Below are positions 12,801 through 21,788 of a DNA stretch of 50,180 bases, one piece after another. Position 1 is the stretch's first letter. Each line of letters begins with the position of its first letter. Position numbers and translations under genes: made by a program. A model generated the notes under the pieces. That model saw only the letters and a list, made by a program, of their open reading frames with translations, was not told the origin of the DNA and ran no database searches. The stretch comes from Candidatus Zipacnadia bacterium (lineage in GTDB: Bacteria > Armatimonadota > UBA5377 > JALGUK01): the NCBI GenBank assembly GCA_029820875.1, contig JALGUK010000001.1, positions 1-50,180 on the forward strand, given 5' to 3'.

Positions 12801-13148
12801 TCAATCATTGTGATGTCTTGCCTTGTATTCGGCCTCTCGCAGGGCGTGCTCGGCCCGTGCGCGGAGAATCACCTTCCCGACATAGAGGGCTTTCGCCAAC
12901 TTCCGGCCTGAAACATGAGCCGCCGTGTAGATCGGGCCGAACTTGTCCATCGCCTGAACGACATCGCGGCCCCACTTCGTCTCCCTCAGCGCGGTGCGAA
13001 TAGTCTCGTCCTTGATAAGCGTCTCCAGGATTTTGACAGCCGAGTCAGCGTCCCACGCCCAGCGCCGGAATACAATCCGCCATACGATCAGGACCAACTC
13101 TGTGATACCGGTTATCAGTCCTGGTATCGCTTCCAGTGGGATTCGCAT
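12801..13148 (-). CDS. Hypothetical protein of the lysis region, 115 aa
   Basis: Start shares its A with the holin stop (TAATG). N-terminal hydrophobic stretch (IPGLITGITELVLIVWRIVF) that could be a membrane anchor, then a charged helical body (AVKILETLIKDETIRTALRE). Position after the holin-like gene suggests a lysis or membrane role; no enzymatic motif seen. Confidence 0.55.
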   Translation of the reverse strand: MRIPLEAIPGLITGITELVLIVWRIVFRRWAWDADSAVKILETLIKDETIRTALRETKWGRDVVQAMDKFGPIYTAAHVSGRKLAKALYVGKVILRARAEHALREAEYKARHHND

Positions 13149-13372
13149 TACTTGCCTTTCATTTTGACCTTCGTGCGGCACACCACATATACAATCGGAA
13201 TCAGCGCCGCGCCGAGTTTTGATACGGCATCGGCAATCTCGCCCAACCGCCCTTCGACGGTGTCCGCGACATCCGGCGTGACAATGCCGCTGGCAACCAG
13301 GACGCCGAGCAGCATCGCGCCCAGGGTCACCCAGAATTCGGTCGTGCGAATTCCTCGTCTCTGCTCCGCCAT
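13148..13372 (-). CDS. Holin-like membrane protein, 74 aa
   Basis: Two predicted spans: about residues 12-33 (FWVTLGAMLLGVLVASGIVT) and 53-67 (LGAALIPIVYVV), charged N-terminus (MAEQRRGIRTTE) and basic C-terminus (RTKVKMKGK). The TEFWVTLGAML pattern is typical of a common phage holin group. No endolysin was recognised in the window, so its lysis role rests on family likeness and position. Confidence 0.7.
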   Translation of the reverse strand: MAEQRRGIRTTEFWVTLGAMLLGVLVASGIVTPDVADTVEGRLGEIADAVSKLGAALIPIVYVVCRTKVKMKGK

Positions 13373-13373
13373 G

Positions 13374-13640
13374 TCAGCCTCCCTTCCGCAAAAGAAAAAC
13401 CAGGACGGTCACAAGACCGCCCAGAATGATGCCGAATATCCCCCACTGCAACCGCAGCCAGAGCCGGTTGCCCCTGATGAGCGCGCCGTACTCCGAGCAC
13501 GGCAGCTTGCCTATTGCGCCCCAGACACGGCTCATAGATTCGCGCAGTTCGTCAATGCTCTCGGCCACGCTTTCCAGCGTCGCCTCAGTGCGACCGTCGC
13601 GCAAGCCGCGCCGGTAGCTCTCGCCGTTTACCTTTGCCAC
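13374..13640 (-). CDS. XhlA-like membrane-anchored lysis accessory, 88 aa
   Basis: GTG start at 13640 shares its G with the stop of the upstream fusion gene (TAGTG). Amphipathic helical region (ESVAESIDELRESMSRVWGA) followed by a C-terminal span (WGIFGIILGGLVTVLVFLLR) and RKGG. Arrangement resembles hemolysin XhlA-type proteins that work with phage holins. Confidence 0.65.
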   Translation of the reverse strand: MAKVNGESYRRGLRDGRTEATLESVAESIDELRESMSRVWGAIGKLPCSEYGALIRGNRLWLRLQWGIFGIILGGLVTVLVFLLRKGG

Positions 13641-16249
13641 TATGCACCGTCCCTTCCTGGTAGTTTGATGACCCCGATTCCGAGATGGCTGACGCGGATG
13701 CGTGCCGGGTCGCCTGGCGCGGAGATCGTCCATACCTGATTGTCTCTGTTCGCACGGAGAGAGTCAAGCAATATGCCGGGCGACTTGTGGCCGGGACTGA
13801 AGATGTCGTGTAGAATTACGAATCCACCCGACCTGACAAGTGGTACGTAGTTTGTATAGTCCGTAAGCGGCTGCAACCCATCATGGTCGCCATCAATGTG
13901 GAGCACGTCAGCCAGTCCGCCTTCGGCCCACTTTCGGGCATCAAGCAGAGCATCATCAGACCGCTTGTTGACAAATCTCACAATATGGCCTCTGGCTGTC
14001 AACTCGTTTACGGCCCGCTCGAATACCGCTTTCTCCCGACTCATATAGGCGGCCTTGTCAGGCCGGGCGACATACCACTGGGGGGCCGGATGGGGGTCAA
14101 TCAGCAGTATTTCCATGCGTCTGTTTAGCGCGCCTGCCAGCGTCAGAATCCACGTCCCGTTGGCGCAACCGATTTCTATGACCCTACGTACCTGCTTGTC
14201 ACGCAGCAAGCCGACGAGTTGCGCGAATTCGGCGTGAAACTGTTGGAATTCGCCGCCGATATTTTCCGTTTGCTGCTTGCGCGATAGATACAGCGAGACC
14301 GCATCGCCGCTTTCCCACGCCGGAGAATTGAGGAGCGACAGGAGCTGGTCGGCTACGTATTCGGGCGAAAGCGCGACCATGCAGGGCCGTTGGTCCTGCT
14401 TCTCGTATCGGCATTTGTCGGCGCGCGGGTGATCCCAGCAAGGCGCACAATCGTATTCGTCCGCGCGGAGGATGCGGCAGTCTGTCGTCCAGGGCCGATT
14501 CTTGCGCTCGCTAGACGGCCCATATAGGGCGAGTACCGGCGTCCGCACCGCCGCCGCGAGATGTGAGAGCCCGTTGTCAATGCCGATGTAATACCGCGCC
14601 GCCCAGAGGATTCCAGCGGCCTGCGCGATGGTCGTCTTGCCGCACAGGTTCTCACCATACAAACTCATCCAGGGCTGGTCATCTTTCGCCGTGCCGAGGA
14701 AGACGAGCGGGACATCTGCCGCTTTCAACCGCTTGCAGCATTCCGCCCAGTGCGGCCAGCTCTTGGACACGAAGCCAGCACAGCCAATGCCGGCCACAAC
14801 ATAGCCTGTTGATAGGTTCGCGGATACCTGTGGCCATGTGGTCAGTTGACCGCTGGGCATCGGCCCCTTGTAGCCAACGGCTTTCGCTGCCCGGAAATTA
14901 CATTCAACCTCATGCTGCGTCCGCCACGCCCGGTCAACCTCAGCGACCCGTGATTCAATCGGCGTGAAGACCGGCCCCCGAGCCCAGTAGCTACCGGCGA
15001 CATAACGATAATAAGCCAAGTCGGGCTCATCCTTGACAACTTTGCGTACCCACGGCTGTAACTCCAACACTTCTTTCACGTCATCCGCCTGCTCCAGGCC
15101 GCGATCCCATACGTCAACCGGTTCGCCGCTGAGTTCAGAGAGAGCCTTGATAGTCGGTACACACATCAGCACGTTGCCCAGTCCGCCGCCGATGCAGTAG
15201 AGAGCGCGCTGCGCACCTTCGGCAACGTGCCAGTCTGCCGGGAACGGTCGCCTCAGAACCTCTGCGAAGAATTCTGCATCCGAACGCACCTTCCGTTCTG
15301 CAAACTCTCGATGCTGAGCCTCGGCTTCTGACTGGGCGAATATCTCCTCAGCCTTTCTGTCGCCATGCCAGCGTCGAAACCACGGTTGCCAGATGGCATT
15401 CCACGTCTTCTCATCGAACACGACTCGATGCGCATACATCCAGTTTGCCGTGCGATGCCCGTCGGGTATCTCATAGGGACTGAGGGCTTTGCCTTGCGGG
15501 TGATTCCACGAGCGGTATCGGTGGAGTACGCAGACATCCCGATAGACGTATATCGGCGTGTCGCTGAACCATGCCCTGAGCGAGATGCCGAGTTCCTGCG
15601 AACCCCACCAGCCGGGATAGCGGTTCCAGCCGCCGAGCCGGTCGAACGTCTCCCGCGAATAGGCGAAGCTCGAAGGGTTTACCGCCTGAGTCTGAGTCAA
15701 CGTTTCGCTCGGCCACTCGATTGTGTTATCGCAGAACAGGCCGACCTTGCGATGGTCGTGCCGGTCAAACGCGAGGATATGCCCTCCGCAGTATGAATTG
15801 TTCGGCACGCCCTCGGAATCGGCATAGTCGGGACATAATAGGTTGCAGGACTTTGTCCCGTGGCGTTTGCACTTGTCGCCGTGCTTGCAGCTCAGAGGGC
15901 CTACCGGCGGCGTAATGATGCAGGGCGAATGTTCAAGGCAGGCCCGTCCCCAGTCGGCCATAGTTCCCCGCGAAATGCGGTTGTGGGCGTCGAGATGCGC
16001 TATCACGTCCGCCCCGGGGTCAAGTGCGTGCTTCACGCCGACCGATTTCGCCTTCCCGATTCCTATTTTCTTTTCCGGCTTGAGCACGAGAACATCATCG
16101 CCGAGATTCTCGCAGCTTCCGTCGGTCGTGCCGTCGGCGACTACAACCACGTCGAGTTCGCAATCGCCCCTGTGCCTTCGGGCGGAGTCAATTGTCCACC
16201 CTACGTCCGGCCCCTCATTATAGGTATTCAGTACCAAGCACACCTTCAT
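13640..16249 (-). CDS. Trifunctional fusion: GT2 glycosyltransferase, GT9-like glycosyltransferase, SAM methyltransferase, 869 aa
   Basis: Start ATG after GGAGGGTGACGCAA. Residues 1-270 are a GT-A fold: CLVLNTYNEG, VVADGTTDGS and an HLDAHNR at 85-91 in the DxD position. Residues 345-640 are GT9-like (heptosyltransferase type): GGGLGNVLMCVP (354-365) and DNGLSHLAAA (558-567). Residues 680-869 are a class I methyltransferase (IEIGCANGT 691-699; LHIDGDHDG; ILHDIF) of the Methyltransf_24 kind. Together they would transfer two sugars and methylate a product, probably decorating the virion or altering host surface sugar; the substrate is unknown. Lies between tail genes and lysis genes. Confidence 0.85.
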   Translation of the reverse strand: MKVCLVLNTYNEGPDVGWTIDSARRHRGDCELDVVVVADGTTDGSCENLGDDVLVLKPEKKIGIGKAKSVGVKHALDPGADVIAHLDAHNRISRGTMADWGRACLEHSPCIITPPVGPLSCKHGDKCKRHGTKSCNLLCPDYADSEGVPNNSYCGGHILAFDRHDHRKVGLFCDNTIEWPSETLTQTQAVNPSSFAYSRETFDRLGGWNRYPGWWGSQELGISLRAWFSDTPIYVYRDVCVLHRYRSWNHPQGKALSPYEIPDGHRTANWMYAHRVVFDEKTWNAIWQPWFRRWHGDRKAEEIFAQSEAEAQHREFAERKVRSDAEFFAEVLRRPFPADWHVAEGAQRALYCIGGGLGNVLMCVPTIKALSELSGEPVDVWDRGLEQADDVKEVLELQPWVRKVVKDEPDLAYYRYVAGSYWARGPVFTPIESRVAEVDRAWRTQHEVECNFRAAKAVGYKGPMPSGQLTTWPQVSANLSTGYVVAGIGCAGFVSKSWPHWAECCKRLKAADVPLVFLGTAKDDQPWMSLYGENLCGKTTIAQAAGILWAARYYIGIDNGLSHLAAAVRTPVLALYGPSSERKNRPWTTDCRILRADEYDCAPCWDHPRADKCRYEKQDQRPCMVALSPEYVADQLLSLLNSPAWESGDAVSLYLSRKQQTENIGGEFQQFHAEFAQLVGLLRDKQVRRVIEIGCANGTWILTLAGALNRRMEILLIDPHPAPQWYVARPDKAAYMSREKAVFERAVNELTARGHIVRFVNKRSDDALLDARKWAEGGLADVLHIDGDHDGLQPLTDYTNYVPLVRSGGFVILHDIFSPGHKSPGILLDSLRANRDNQVWTISAPGDPARIRVSHLGIGVIKLPGRDGA

Positions 16250-16272
16250 TTGCGTCACCCTCCGTCTCTGAG

Positions 16273-16488
16273 TTATCTCGGCGCATACCATTCGCAATTC
16301 CGACACCGCGTATGCCAGACCTCCTGTCCCCGCTTCGCGCAGTCGAAAATTCGTATCTCGCCACAACAGGGTTTGTGTTCGACGCGCTTGACCGGCCCCT
16401 GATGAATACAGTGGAGTTCCCCGCCTGTCAGCCCTTCGGCGGCTGCCGCCCTCGCCGCCGCGTCTATGCGCCCTAAGAGATTGGTCAT
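16273..16488 (-). CDS. Cys/His-rich small protein, 71 aa
   Basis: Contains CIHQ, KPCCGEIRIFDC and HTRCRNCEWY, enough Cys and His for one or two zinc sites. N-terminal helix (LLGRIDAAARAAAAEGL). Coupled by ATGA to 16485-16889. Function unknown. Confidence 0.65.
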   Translation of the reverse strand: MTNLLGRIDAAARAAAAEGLTGGELHCIHQGPVKRVEHKPCCGEIRIFDCAKRGQEVWHTRCRNCEWYAPR

Positions 16489-16889
16489 TTCTCACCTCGT
16501 GTCTGTTCAGGCAAGACTCGCTGCGCGATCCCGCGTGCCCGCTTCCTGGGCATTCCCCGCCTGACTGCCTGAACGAGCGCATCCGCCGCAACATCCGTGC
16601 CTGCGCGGTTGCGTAGTATGCGCACTGAACCTTCAATATCGTCTCTCAGCCGCACCCGGCGTTCAGGCATGTCATCCCAATCCCAATGCAGCACGATGCG
16701 GTTTTTCAGCAGTTGGATTATGGACTCCGCAACTATGCGCGATTCGCCCGTCATCTTATGCCCCTGACACTGGCATTCCTCGCAGATACCGATATGCACC
16801 ACATGGACCCAGCCGACAACATCCGATATCAGGCGACATTTCACTAAATCATCACGGCCAATGAGGCTTTCGGCATACGGGCAGGTCAT
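16485..16889 (-). CDS. Hypothetical protein, 134 aa, Cys/His cluster
   Basis: Cys4, Cys18 and CEECQCQGH around residues 36-44 make a likely metal cluster; the rest is helical and basic (RRGMPRKRARGIAQRVL). Overlaps both neighbours by four bases. Not recognised. Confidence 0.6.
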   Translation of the reverse strand: MTCPYAESLIGRDDLVKCRLISDVVGWVHVVHIGICEECQCQGHKMTGESRIVAESIIQLLKNRIVLHWDWDDMPERRVRLRDDIEGSVRILRNRAGTDVAADALVQAVRRGMPRKRARGIAQRVLPEQTRGEK

Positions 16890-17644
16890 GTAGCTTCCTC
16901 GCAGTTGTCATAATCGTACTGAAAGGCACAAACGCCAGGTATGCCAATGCACGTATGCAGGGCATAGTAGTAACACTGACCTGACGCACCGGTACATCGG
17001 AACGAACACGGTAGTTCCAGCGTTTCAGCGGTACAGTCTTCGTCCTTCTCGCATTCTGCCCCATGCTCAGATTCGTTGCAGCACTTAAAAACGGTCTTCG
17101 TCACCGTCCTGTCACAGGTCGCCCAGTGTGTGAGAACGTCAGTGGCCGTGGCCACGTCCCGCGTGACGCACTTGCTCCCGCTCATCCGCTCATGGGTCAC
17201 GCACTTTTCGGTTGACACATAGCTATAATCCGTGACCGTCCCGTATTTGACTACCGTGGCCGTCGCCCTCGAGACGCATTCTGAAGCAATCGTGACCTCG
17301 TTCGTCGTCCAGTCCGTAACGACGATATAGCCCGCCGTGAGCGTCGCCATCGTCACCGTGATATGGCCGGGAACCGTCAGCGTTGGATGCTCAAGCGTCA
17401 CTGTCTGGTAGGGTCTGCGCGTGACCGTGCGCGCCCGCGTGATTTCCCTCGTAATGTCCCTATCGCGGCTCGCCGTTCGGTAGCGAGTGGCGGTGAGCCA
17501 TTTCGTGACCGTAGGAATTTTGGCTTCCGAGACAAACCCGCCGAGCCGCCAGACATTGTTCCCGCGATGCTGCAAGTTGAGCGCGGCTACCTCCAGGCAG
17601 CTTGTCGGTATCTCGTTGCCGTTCTCGTCCACGACGAGGATCAT
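16886..17644 (-). CDS. Val-Thr repeat virion-associated protein A, 252 aa
   Basis: Begins MILVVDENGNEIPTSCLEVA, sharing the MILxVDxxGxxxP start of the next protein (17641-18189). Residues 45-190 are a repetitive run of VT/TR dipeptides about every 7-9 residues (VTKWLTATRYRTA; ITREITRARTVTRRP), typical of beta-rich fibrous segments. The C-terminal 65 residues are Cys-rich (CCNESEHGAECEKDEDC), a probable disulfide or metal knot. Position after distal tail genes suggests a fibre or surface appendage. Confidence 0.6.
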   Translation of the reverse strand: MILVVDENGNEIPTSCLEVAALNLQHRGNNVWRLGGFVSEAKIPTVTKWLTATRYRTASRDRDITREITRARTVTRRPYQTVTLEHPTLTVPGHITVTMATLTAGYIVVTDWTTNEVTIASECVSRATATVVKYGTVTDYSYVSTEKCVTHERMSGSKCVTRDVATATDVLTHWATCDRTVTKTVFKCCNESEHGAECEKDEDCTAETLELPCSFRCTGASGQCYYYALHTCIGIPGVCAFQYDYDNCEEAT

Positions 17645-18189
17645 GCCGTAACCTCTCGCGTGATGGTGTTGGTCACGATACATTCCGTAACGGTACGCTC
17701 AGCAGTAACCGGCTTGCTCTGGCAGGTCACCGGCTTCGTGACGACTTTGCTGTGGCACGTTAGTTCCCGCGTGATCGTCTCTTCCTTATCGCTCGTAGCA
17801 TACTCCCACCGTGTCGCGGGTTGCGCCTGCGTCTGACAAGTGACTGGACGGGTCACATACTTCCGCGTGCTCTTTTCAACGGTGACGGTCGCCGTGCCGA
17901 CATAGCGCGCCCGCGACATGGTGTACCACTCGGTCACGGTCACGGGTTGCAGCCGCGTCAGCGTGCGCCAGTTCGTCAGCGTGACAATCGGCTCCCGCGT
18001 CGCGGTATATGAGATGATTCGCGTGACCGTCAGGGGGATAACTCGCGTGCATGTCCGCTCCTTCATAGCGGTGGCAGATGCCCCGCCGATTATCGTCCGG
18101 CCCCAGGGCTGGCTGCGGACGTTGATTCCCTCGAAAATAACGGTATCCGCTGGGAGAACTTTACCATCATGGTCAACAATCAGAATCAT
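17641..18189 (-). CDS. Val-Thr repeat virion-associated protein B, 182 aa
   Basis: Begins MILIVDHDGKVLPADTVIFE, then a long repetitive body (VIPLTVTRIISYTATREP; LTRLQPVTVTEWYT; KYVTRPVTCQT). Paralogous to protein A but without its Cys-rich tail; a few Cys occur inside VTC units. Likely a beta-structured fibre-like protein; no enzymatic motif seen. Confidence 0.6.
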   Translation of the reverse strand: MILIVDHDGKVLPADTVIFEGINVRSQPWGRTIIGGASATAMKERTCTRVIPLTVTRIISYTATREPIVTLTNWRTLTRLQPVTVTEWYTMSRARYVGTATVTVEKSTRKYVTRPVTCQTQAQPATRWEYATSDKEETITRELTCHSKVVTKPVTCQSKPVTAERTVTECIVTNTITREVTA

Positions 18190-18935
18190 TTGAGCTTGAC
18201 CTTGACGATGCCTTGCCAATATCCACGCAAGGTCACGGAACTATCGAGTTGAATTACTTCGGCGACCCCGCCATCGTGCATGTGGCCTCGCCGGTGAACG
18301 GCCACCCCAGACGTCGGGCGCTTGCTGAAGCGTATCACGGCGAAATATGTCCCAGTGCTGAACCGCCCGATGCTGCCCGCCAGCACCTGTGCCGCGCCCA
18401 GCGGAGTCTTCCGAAGGTACGTCTGGTCAGCGACCGTATCCGCCCTGTCCGGTATTTCGCCTTCCATATATTGCGTGACACGGCGGCGTATGCGGGCGAG
18501 ACAAACGCCTGCGAGCCACACGCGCCCGAGCCGGTTTGCCGGAATGTTCTCGGCGCAAATACAGAATCGCCCGAAGCAATGCTCTGTCGGACGGCAAATC
18601 TCCAGGACGCGGTGAGTATAGAATTCCGGCGTACCGAGAAGTTGACCGCTTCCATAAATCGGATCGCCGTCCGCATTGCTGAATGGCGTAATTTGCGCGG
18701 CGTCGAAAATGTTCAGGTCGGTCTCCCCAGTGTTGACCGCCTCGGCAATTTGTGCGGGTTCGGGAAAGTGTTGAGTCCTGTCCGGCGTGGAAATCGTCAA
18801 ACCGCTGGGCGCGATGTTCACCTTCGCACCGTGCGCGCTAGTATTGAAGACCATGTTAGCGGCCTCGGCCAGCGCATTGTAGTCGCGGGCCGTGAATCGT
18901 TCGCCGCGTGTCCGCTGAGGTACGTGCTTCGCCAC
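18186..18935 (-). CDS. Distal tail/structural protein, 249 aa
   Basis: Starts MAKHVPQRTRGERFTARDYN then LAEAANMVFNTSAHG, the pattern of phage structural proteins found between distal tail and fibre genes. A beta-rich middle (CFGRFCICAENIPANRLGRV) and end (VTLRGYWQGIVKVKLK). No enzyme motif. Assigned by position and pattern. Confidence 0.55.
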   Translation of the reverse strand: MAKHVPQRTRGERFTARDYNALAEAANMVFNTSAHGAKVNIAPSGLTISTPDRTQHFPEPAQIAEAVNTGETDLNIFDAAQITPFSNADGDPIYGSGQLLGTPEFYTHRVLEICRPTEHCFGRFCICAENIPANRLGRVWLAGVCLARIRRRVTQYMEGEIPDRADTVADQTYLRKTPLGAAQVLAGSIGRFSTGTYFAVIRFSKRPTSGVAVHRRGHMHDGGVAEVIQLDSSVTLRGYWQGIVKVKLK

Positions 18936-18937
18936 GG

Positions 18938-19762
18938 TCAGACTCCGATTCCGAGTTCTGAGAAGTCCTTTTCCACGTATAGACGGGCATAGTGCACGCC
19001 AATTATCCCATAGGTGAGGACTTTCGTCGTCTTATTCCAGTCGCCGGACGTCGTGAACCAGACGTAGTCCCAGCCCCGCTTGTCAACGCTCACGGAACTG
19101 CCGTCAAGCAGTTTGATCTGTTTTGTGACGCTCGCCTGGCCCGCGAAGCGATAAGTCACCTGCCAGCGCTCGTCATCATGCTGCCGCCCGCTTGCGCCGA
19201 GGAACAGCGCCTCCCGCTTGCCGAACTCCTTCCAGGGATACTTGTTGATGCACCCCGTAAAAGCGTATAGTTTGTGCCGGAACGAGTATGGGCAGTGCTC
19301 CCGCCAGTGCGTCTCCACGAGGTTATAGGTGGGCAGGTAGACGTCCGCGCCCTGCGGCGTGGTCTCACCTGGCACGACGCCTATCAACTGTCCGACCTTT
19401 TCCTGATAGCTGGCAGGCCAATGCTCCTGGGTTCCATATTCTTCAGGCATGGCCTTCAGGTTTTCCGTCTGTGCCGAGGTGTCGAATTCAACGGAACTTC
19501 CCCCCGGCTGCTGCCGGTTGCCAGGCTCCCGTGAAAATGTGATTTTCAGGATGCACGCGGAATCGTCGTCGGGGATGGTATCAGCGATCTTGCGCGAGAT
19601 GAACAGCCCCTCGGCGTCGAAGTCGCCGATCTCCCCGCCCCACTGTACGGCCAGACGGGGATTGTTCGTGCCATTGACCCGGTACGTCCGCTCGTAATAC
19701 CGGCGATTCCGCTCCAGCGTGTATCTCGATTCACGCAGCAGTTCGACTGAGCTTATTGCCAT
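18938..19762 (-). CDS. Distal tail structural protein, 274 aa
   Basis: Beta-rich protein directly after the tape measure gene, where distal tail or baseplate hub genes lie. Segments such as YYERTYRVNGTNNPRLAVQW and YVWFTTSGDWNKTTKVLTYG, ending LYVEKDFSELGIGV. No recognised catalytic motif. Confidence 0.55.
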   Translation of the reverse strand: MAISSVELLRESRYTLERNRRYYERTYRVNGTNNPRLAVQWGGEIGDFDAEGLFISRKIADTIPDDDSACILKITFSREPGNRQQPGGSSVEFDTSAQTENLKAMPEEYGTQEHWPASYQEKVGQLIGVVPGETTPQGADVYLPTYNLVETHWREHCPYSFRHKLYAFTGCINKYPWKEFGKREALFLGASGRQHDDERWQVTYRFAGQASVTKQIKLLDGSSVSVDKRGWDYVWFTTSGDWNKTTKVLTYGIIGVHYARLYVEKDFSELGIGV

Positions 19763-19768
19763 ATCCTC

Positions 19769-21505
19769 TTATCCTAAAGGTGCGCCAGCGCTGTCACGAA
19801 GCCCCGCTCGAATCTCTTCCTTCAATTGTCGAGTTACATCTACCAGGGTCATTATGCCGTGCAATTGCCTCCGTGGAATGTCCCCTCCGCCCGCGGCCGT
19901 TCCCATGAGCCTCAATAACGCGCCGCTGAAGGTTCCCATCGCCCCCATGCCGCGTCTCGGCTCCGTTACGACTTCGGTCGGCAGTGCCCGTGGGGCCTCC
20001 GAAATCCTGGCACGCTGCGGGATGGCAACCCCGAGCTTCTTCATCCATTCGGCAGGCGCCTTCCAGCCTGGAAAGTAGAATTTCATGGCCTTGAAAAACT
20101 CTTCATTTCTCTTTCGCTCACGCTCTAGAAAACTCGCATCCGCACGCAATGTTTTGCCCCAGTCTTTGATCTGAAGCTTCTCGTCAGTCGTAAGCTTTCT
20201 CCCCTCCACGGCTGCCTGTCTCTGAAGCGATAAGATATTTTCGCGCATTCGGGCTACCTTAGCTTGGGCCTTGACATATCCTGCCAGACGCGCTTGGTAG
20301 GCCGCCTCCGCCGTACCGAGAATGCCTAGCGGAAACTCCGGAGCTTCCTTCTCTTTCGCCTTCAGGCGGCGGCGCAGTTCCTCCATGCTGTCGGCGGCCC
20401 TCGCGCCCCCCTTTGCGACCGCATCCAATGCGTCCGCCTGCGCCTTTGCCGCCTTTGCGCCGGCCTCCATTTCTCTTCCCAGCCTGTGACCTTCCTCCCG
20501 GGCCCGCCTCAGAGGCCCAAGCACGCTCTCTATTTTCGTAATGAGATAACCCGTACCTACGGATATGATACCAATGGCCGCGCTGACAGGGCCTAAAGCC
20601 ACACCCAAGACGCTGGCCGCCTTGCTCGCTGCGGCCATTGCAAGCGCAGCAGCGCCGAGAGCGCCAGCGAGTATGCCCAATGTAAGGCTCGCATTTGCTA
20701 TGGTGCTCGATAGCTCGGAATATTTCTTGCTCGTCGCGAGTGCTTTGTTCGCGGCCTCTGACATTGTAGCGGCGAGCAGTTCAAATGCCGGAGCAAGTTT
20801 CGACCCGATGTGTATTGCCAAACCTTCCGCGCTAGCCTTCAACCGCGTAAATGCGTCCTGCAAGCCCTCTGCGGCAACTGCGGTCTCCGCATCAATTATC
20901 TTCCCCGCTCTCAATGCCTCATCAGCATATCTTCTGAGACCCTCTGCGCCCATGTCGAGAAGAGGAATTAATTCCGTACCCGCGCGCCCGAAGATTTCCT
21001 GGGCAAGGCCAGCCTTTAGGGAAGCATCCTCCACTTTCGATATGCCAGCCGCGAGCATGGCGAATTGTTCTTCGGGCTTTCTGCCGCGCAGCTCATCATA
21101 CGTGAGGCCCAGCATCTTGAACGCATCCAGCGTCGTGGCCATGCCGCGCTCGGCGTACATCATAGAGCGCGCCAGCCGGCGCATACCCTTTTCGACGGCA
21201 TCTAAACTGGCACCAGCGATTTCAGCGGCATAGCCGAGTGCGCTCAGGGCTTCAGTCCCGACGCCGGTGCGCCGTGAGAGTTTCGCAATCCGGTCGCCGT
21301 AGTCAGCGAACTTCTTGGCCGCCAGCGTAAGAGGTACAAGGATCGCGGCGCTCGCGGCCATGAGCTTCAAGCCGATAGCGCCGACCTCCTTGCCGAATTT
21401 CTCCAGCTTCCCCTTCGCCTGGCTCAGCCCCTTGTCGAGCTTGGTCAGGTCGGCGGGAATTTCCACGTAAGCCGAACCTGCCTTTATCGCACCTGCTGCT
21501 GGCAC
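19769..21505 (-). CDS. Tape measure protein, 578 aa
   Basis: Pattern of short-tail-length tape measures: AGSAYVEIPADLTKLDKGLS at the start, then KKFADYGDRIAKLSRRTGVG and ALSALGYAAEIAGASLDAVE, hydrophobic spans (AASAAILVPLTLAAKKF; LGILAGALGAAALAMAAA) and long coiled coils. It sets tail length and helps DNA entry. Start taken at a GTG after GGAGG; a TTG at 21523 is an alternative. 578 residues would predict a tail of under 100 nm by the usual length rule. Confidence 0.9.
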   Translation of the reverse strand: MPAAGAIKAGSAYVEIPADLTKLDKGLSQAKGKLEKFGKEVGAIGLKLMAASAAILVPLTLAAKKFADYGDRIAKLSRRTGVGTEALSALGYAAEIAGASLDAVEKGMRRLARSMMYAERGMATTLDAFKMLGLTYDELRGRKPEEQFAMLAAGISKVEDASLKAGLAQEIFGRAGTELIPLLDMGAEGLRRYADEALRAGKIIDAETAVAAEGLQDAFTRLKASAEGLAIHIGSKLAPAFELLAATMSEAANKALATSKKYSELSSTIANASLTLGILAGALGAAALAMAAASKAASVLGVALGPVSAAIGIISVGTGYLITKIESVLGPLRRAREEGHRLGREMEAGAKAAKAQADALDAVAKGGARAADSMEELRRRLKAKEKEAPEFPLGILGTAEAAYQARLAGYVKAQAKVARMRENILSLQRQAAVEGRKLTTDEKLQIKDWGKTLRADASFLERERKRNEEFFKAMKFYFPGWKAPAEWMKKLGVAIPQRARISEAPRALPTEVVTEPRRGMGAMGTFSGALLRLMGTAAGGGDIPRRQLHGIMTLVDVTRQLKEEIRAGLRDSAGAPLG

Positions 21506-21753
21506 CTCTTGAACTCCTCCCAACGTTCCTTGATTTCGTCCTCAGTCAGGGTCTTGGGCAACTTCTTCCTCTGTTCGCGCACCCAGTCATGGAGCCTTGC
21601 GACGCTCATCTGCCGCGATTTGCGGAGCGGATTGAAGTCGTCGGGCTTGACGTTCTTCGCGCCTTGCGACACTGCGAAGATATAACACTGCCAGGCCACC
21701 TGGGCCCATGTGAACTCGGTCACGGCGTCCGCGCGCCATTGTAGTTCGCGCAA
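21484..21753 (-). CDS. Tail assembly chaperone extension (probably made by frameshift)
   Basis: Open frame with no good start: the first codon possible is TTG. In the same frame upstream the sequence continues as GWSWKDIHQLAAISG then VEPWGYTLRELQWRA, i.e. a typical chaperone C-terminal domain that reaches back into the end of 21789-22136. Fusion to that gene by a -1 shift would give about 215 residues. The tape measure gene follows, the place of the G/T chaperone pair in lambda-like phages. Confidence 0.65.
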   Translation of the reverse strand: MRELQWRADAVTEFTWAQVAWQCYIFAVSQGAKNVKPDDFNPLRKSRQMSVARLHDWVREQRKKLPKTLTEDEIKERWEEFKRCQQQVR

Positions 21754-21788
21754 TGTATAGCCCCACGGCTCGACACCCGAAATAGCAG

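Noticed and set aside
16886..18189. CRISPR or other direct-repeat array at the Val-Thr region
   Set aside because: Repetition is at protein level with varied codons; there are no constant repeats with unique spacers.
20565..21233. Long + strand frame opposite the tape measure gene
   Set aside because: Ala/Ser-rich antisense of coiled-coil codons; no domain, no ribosome site.
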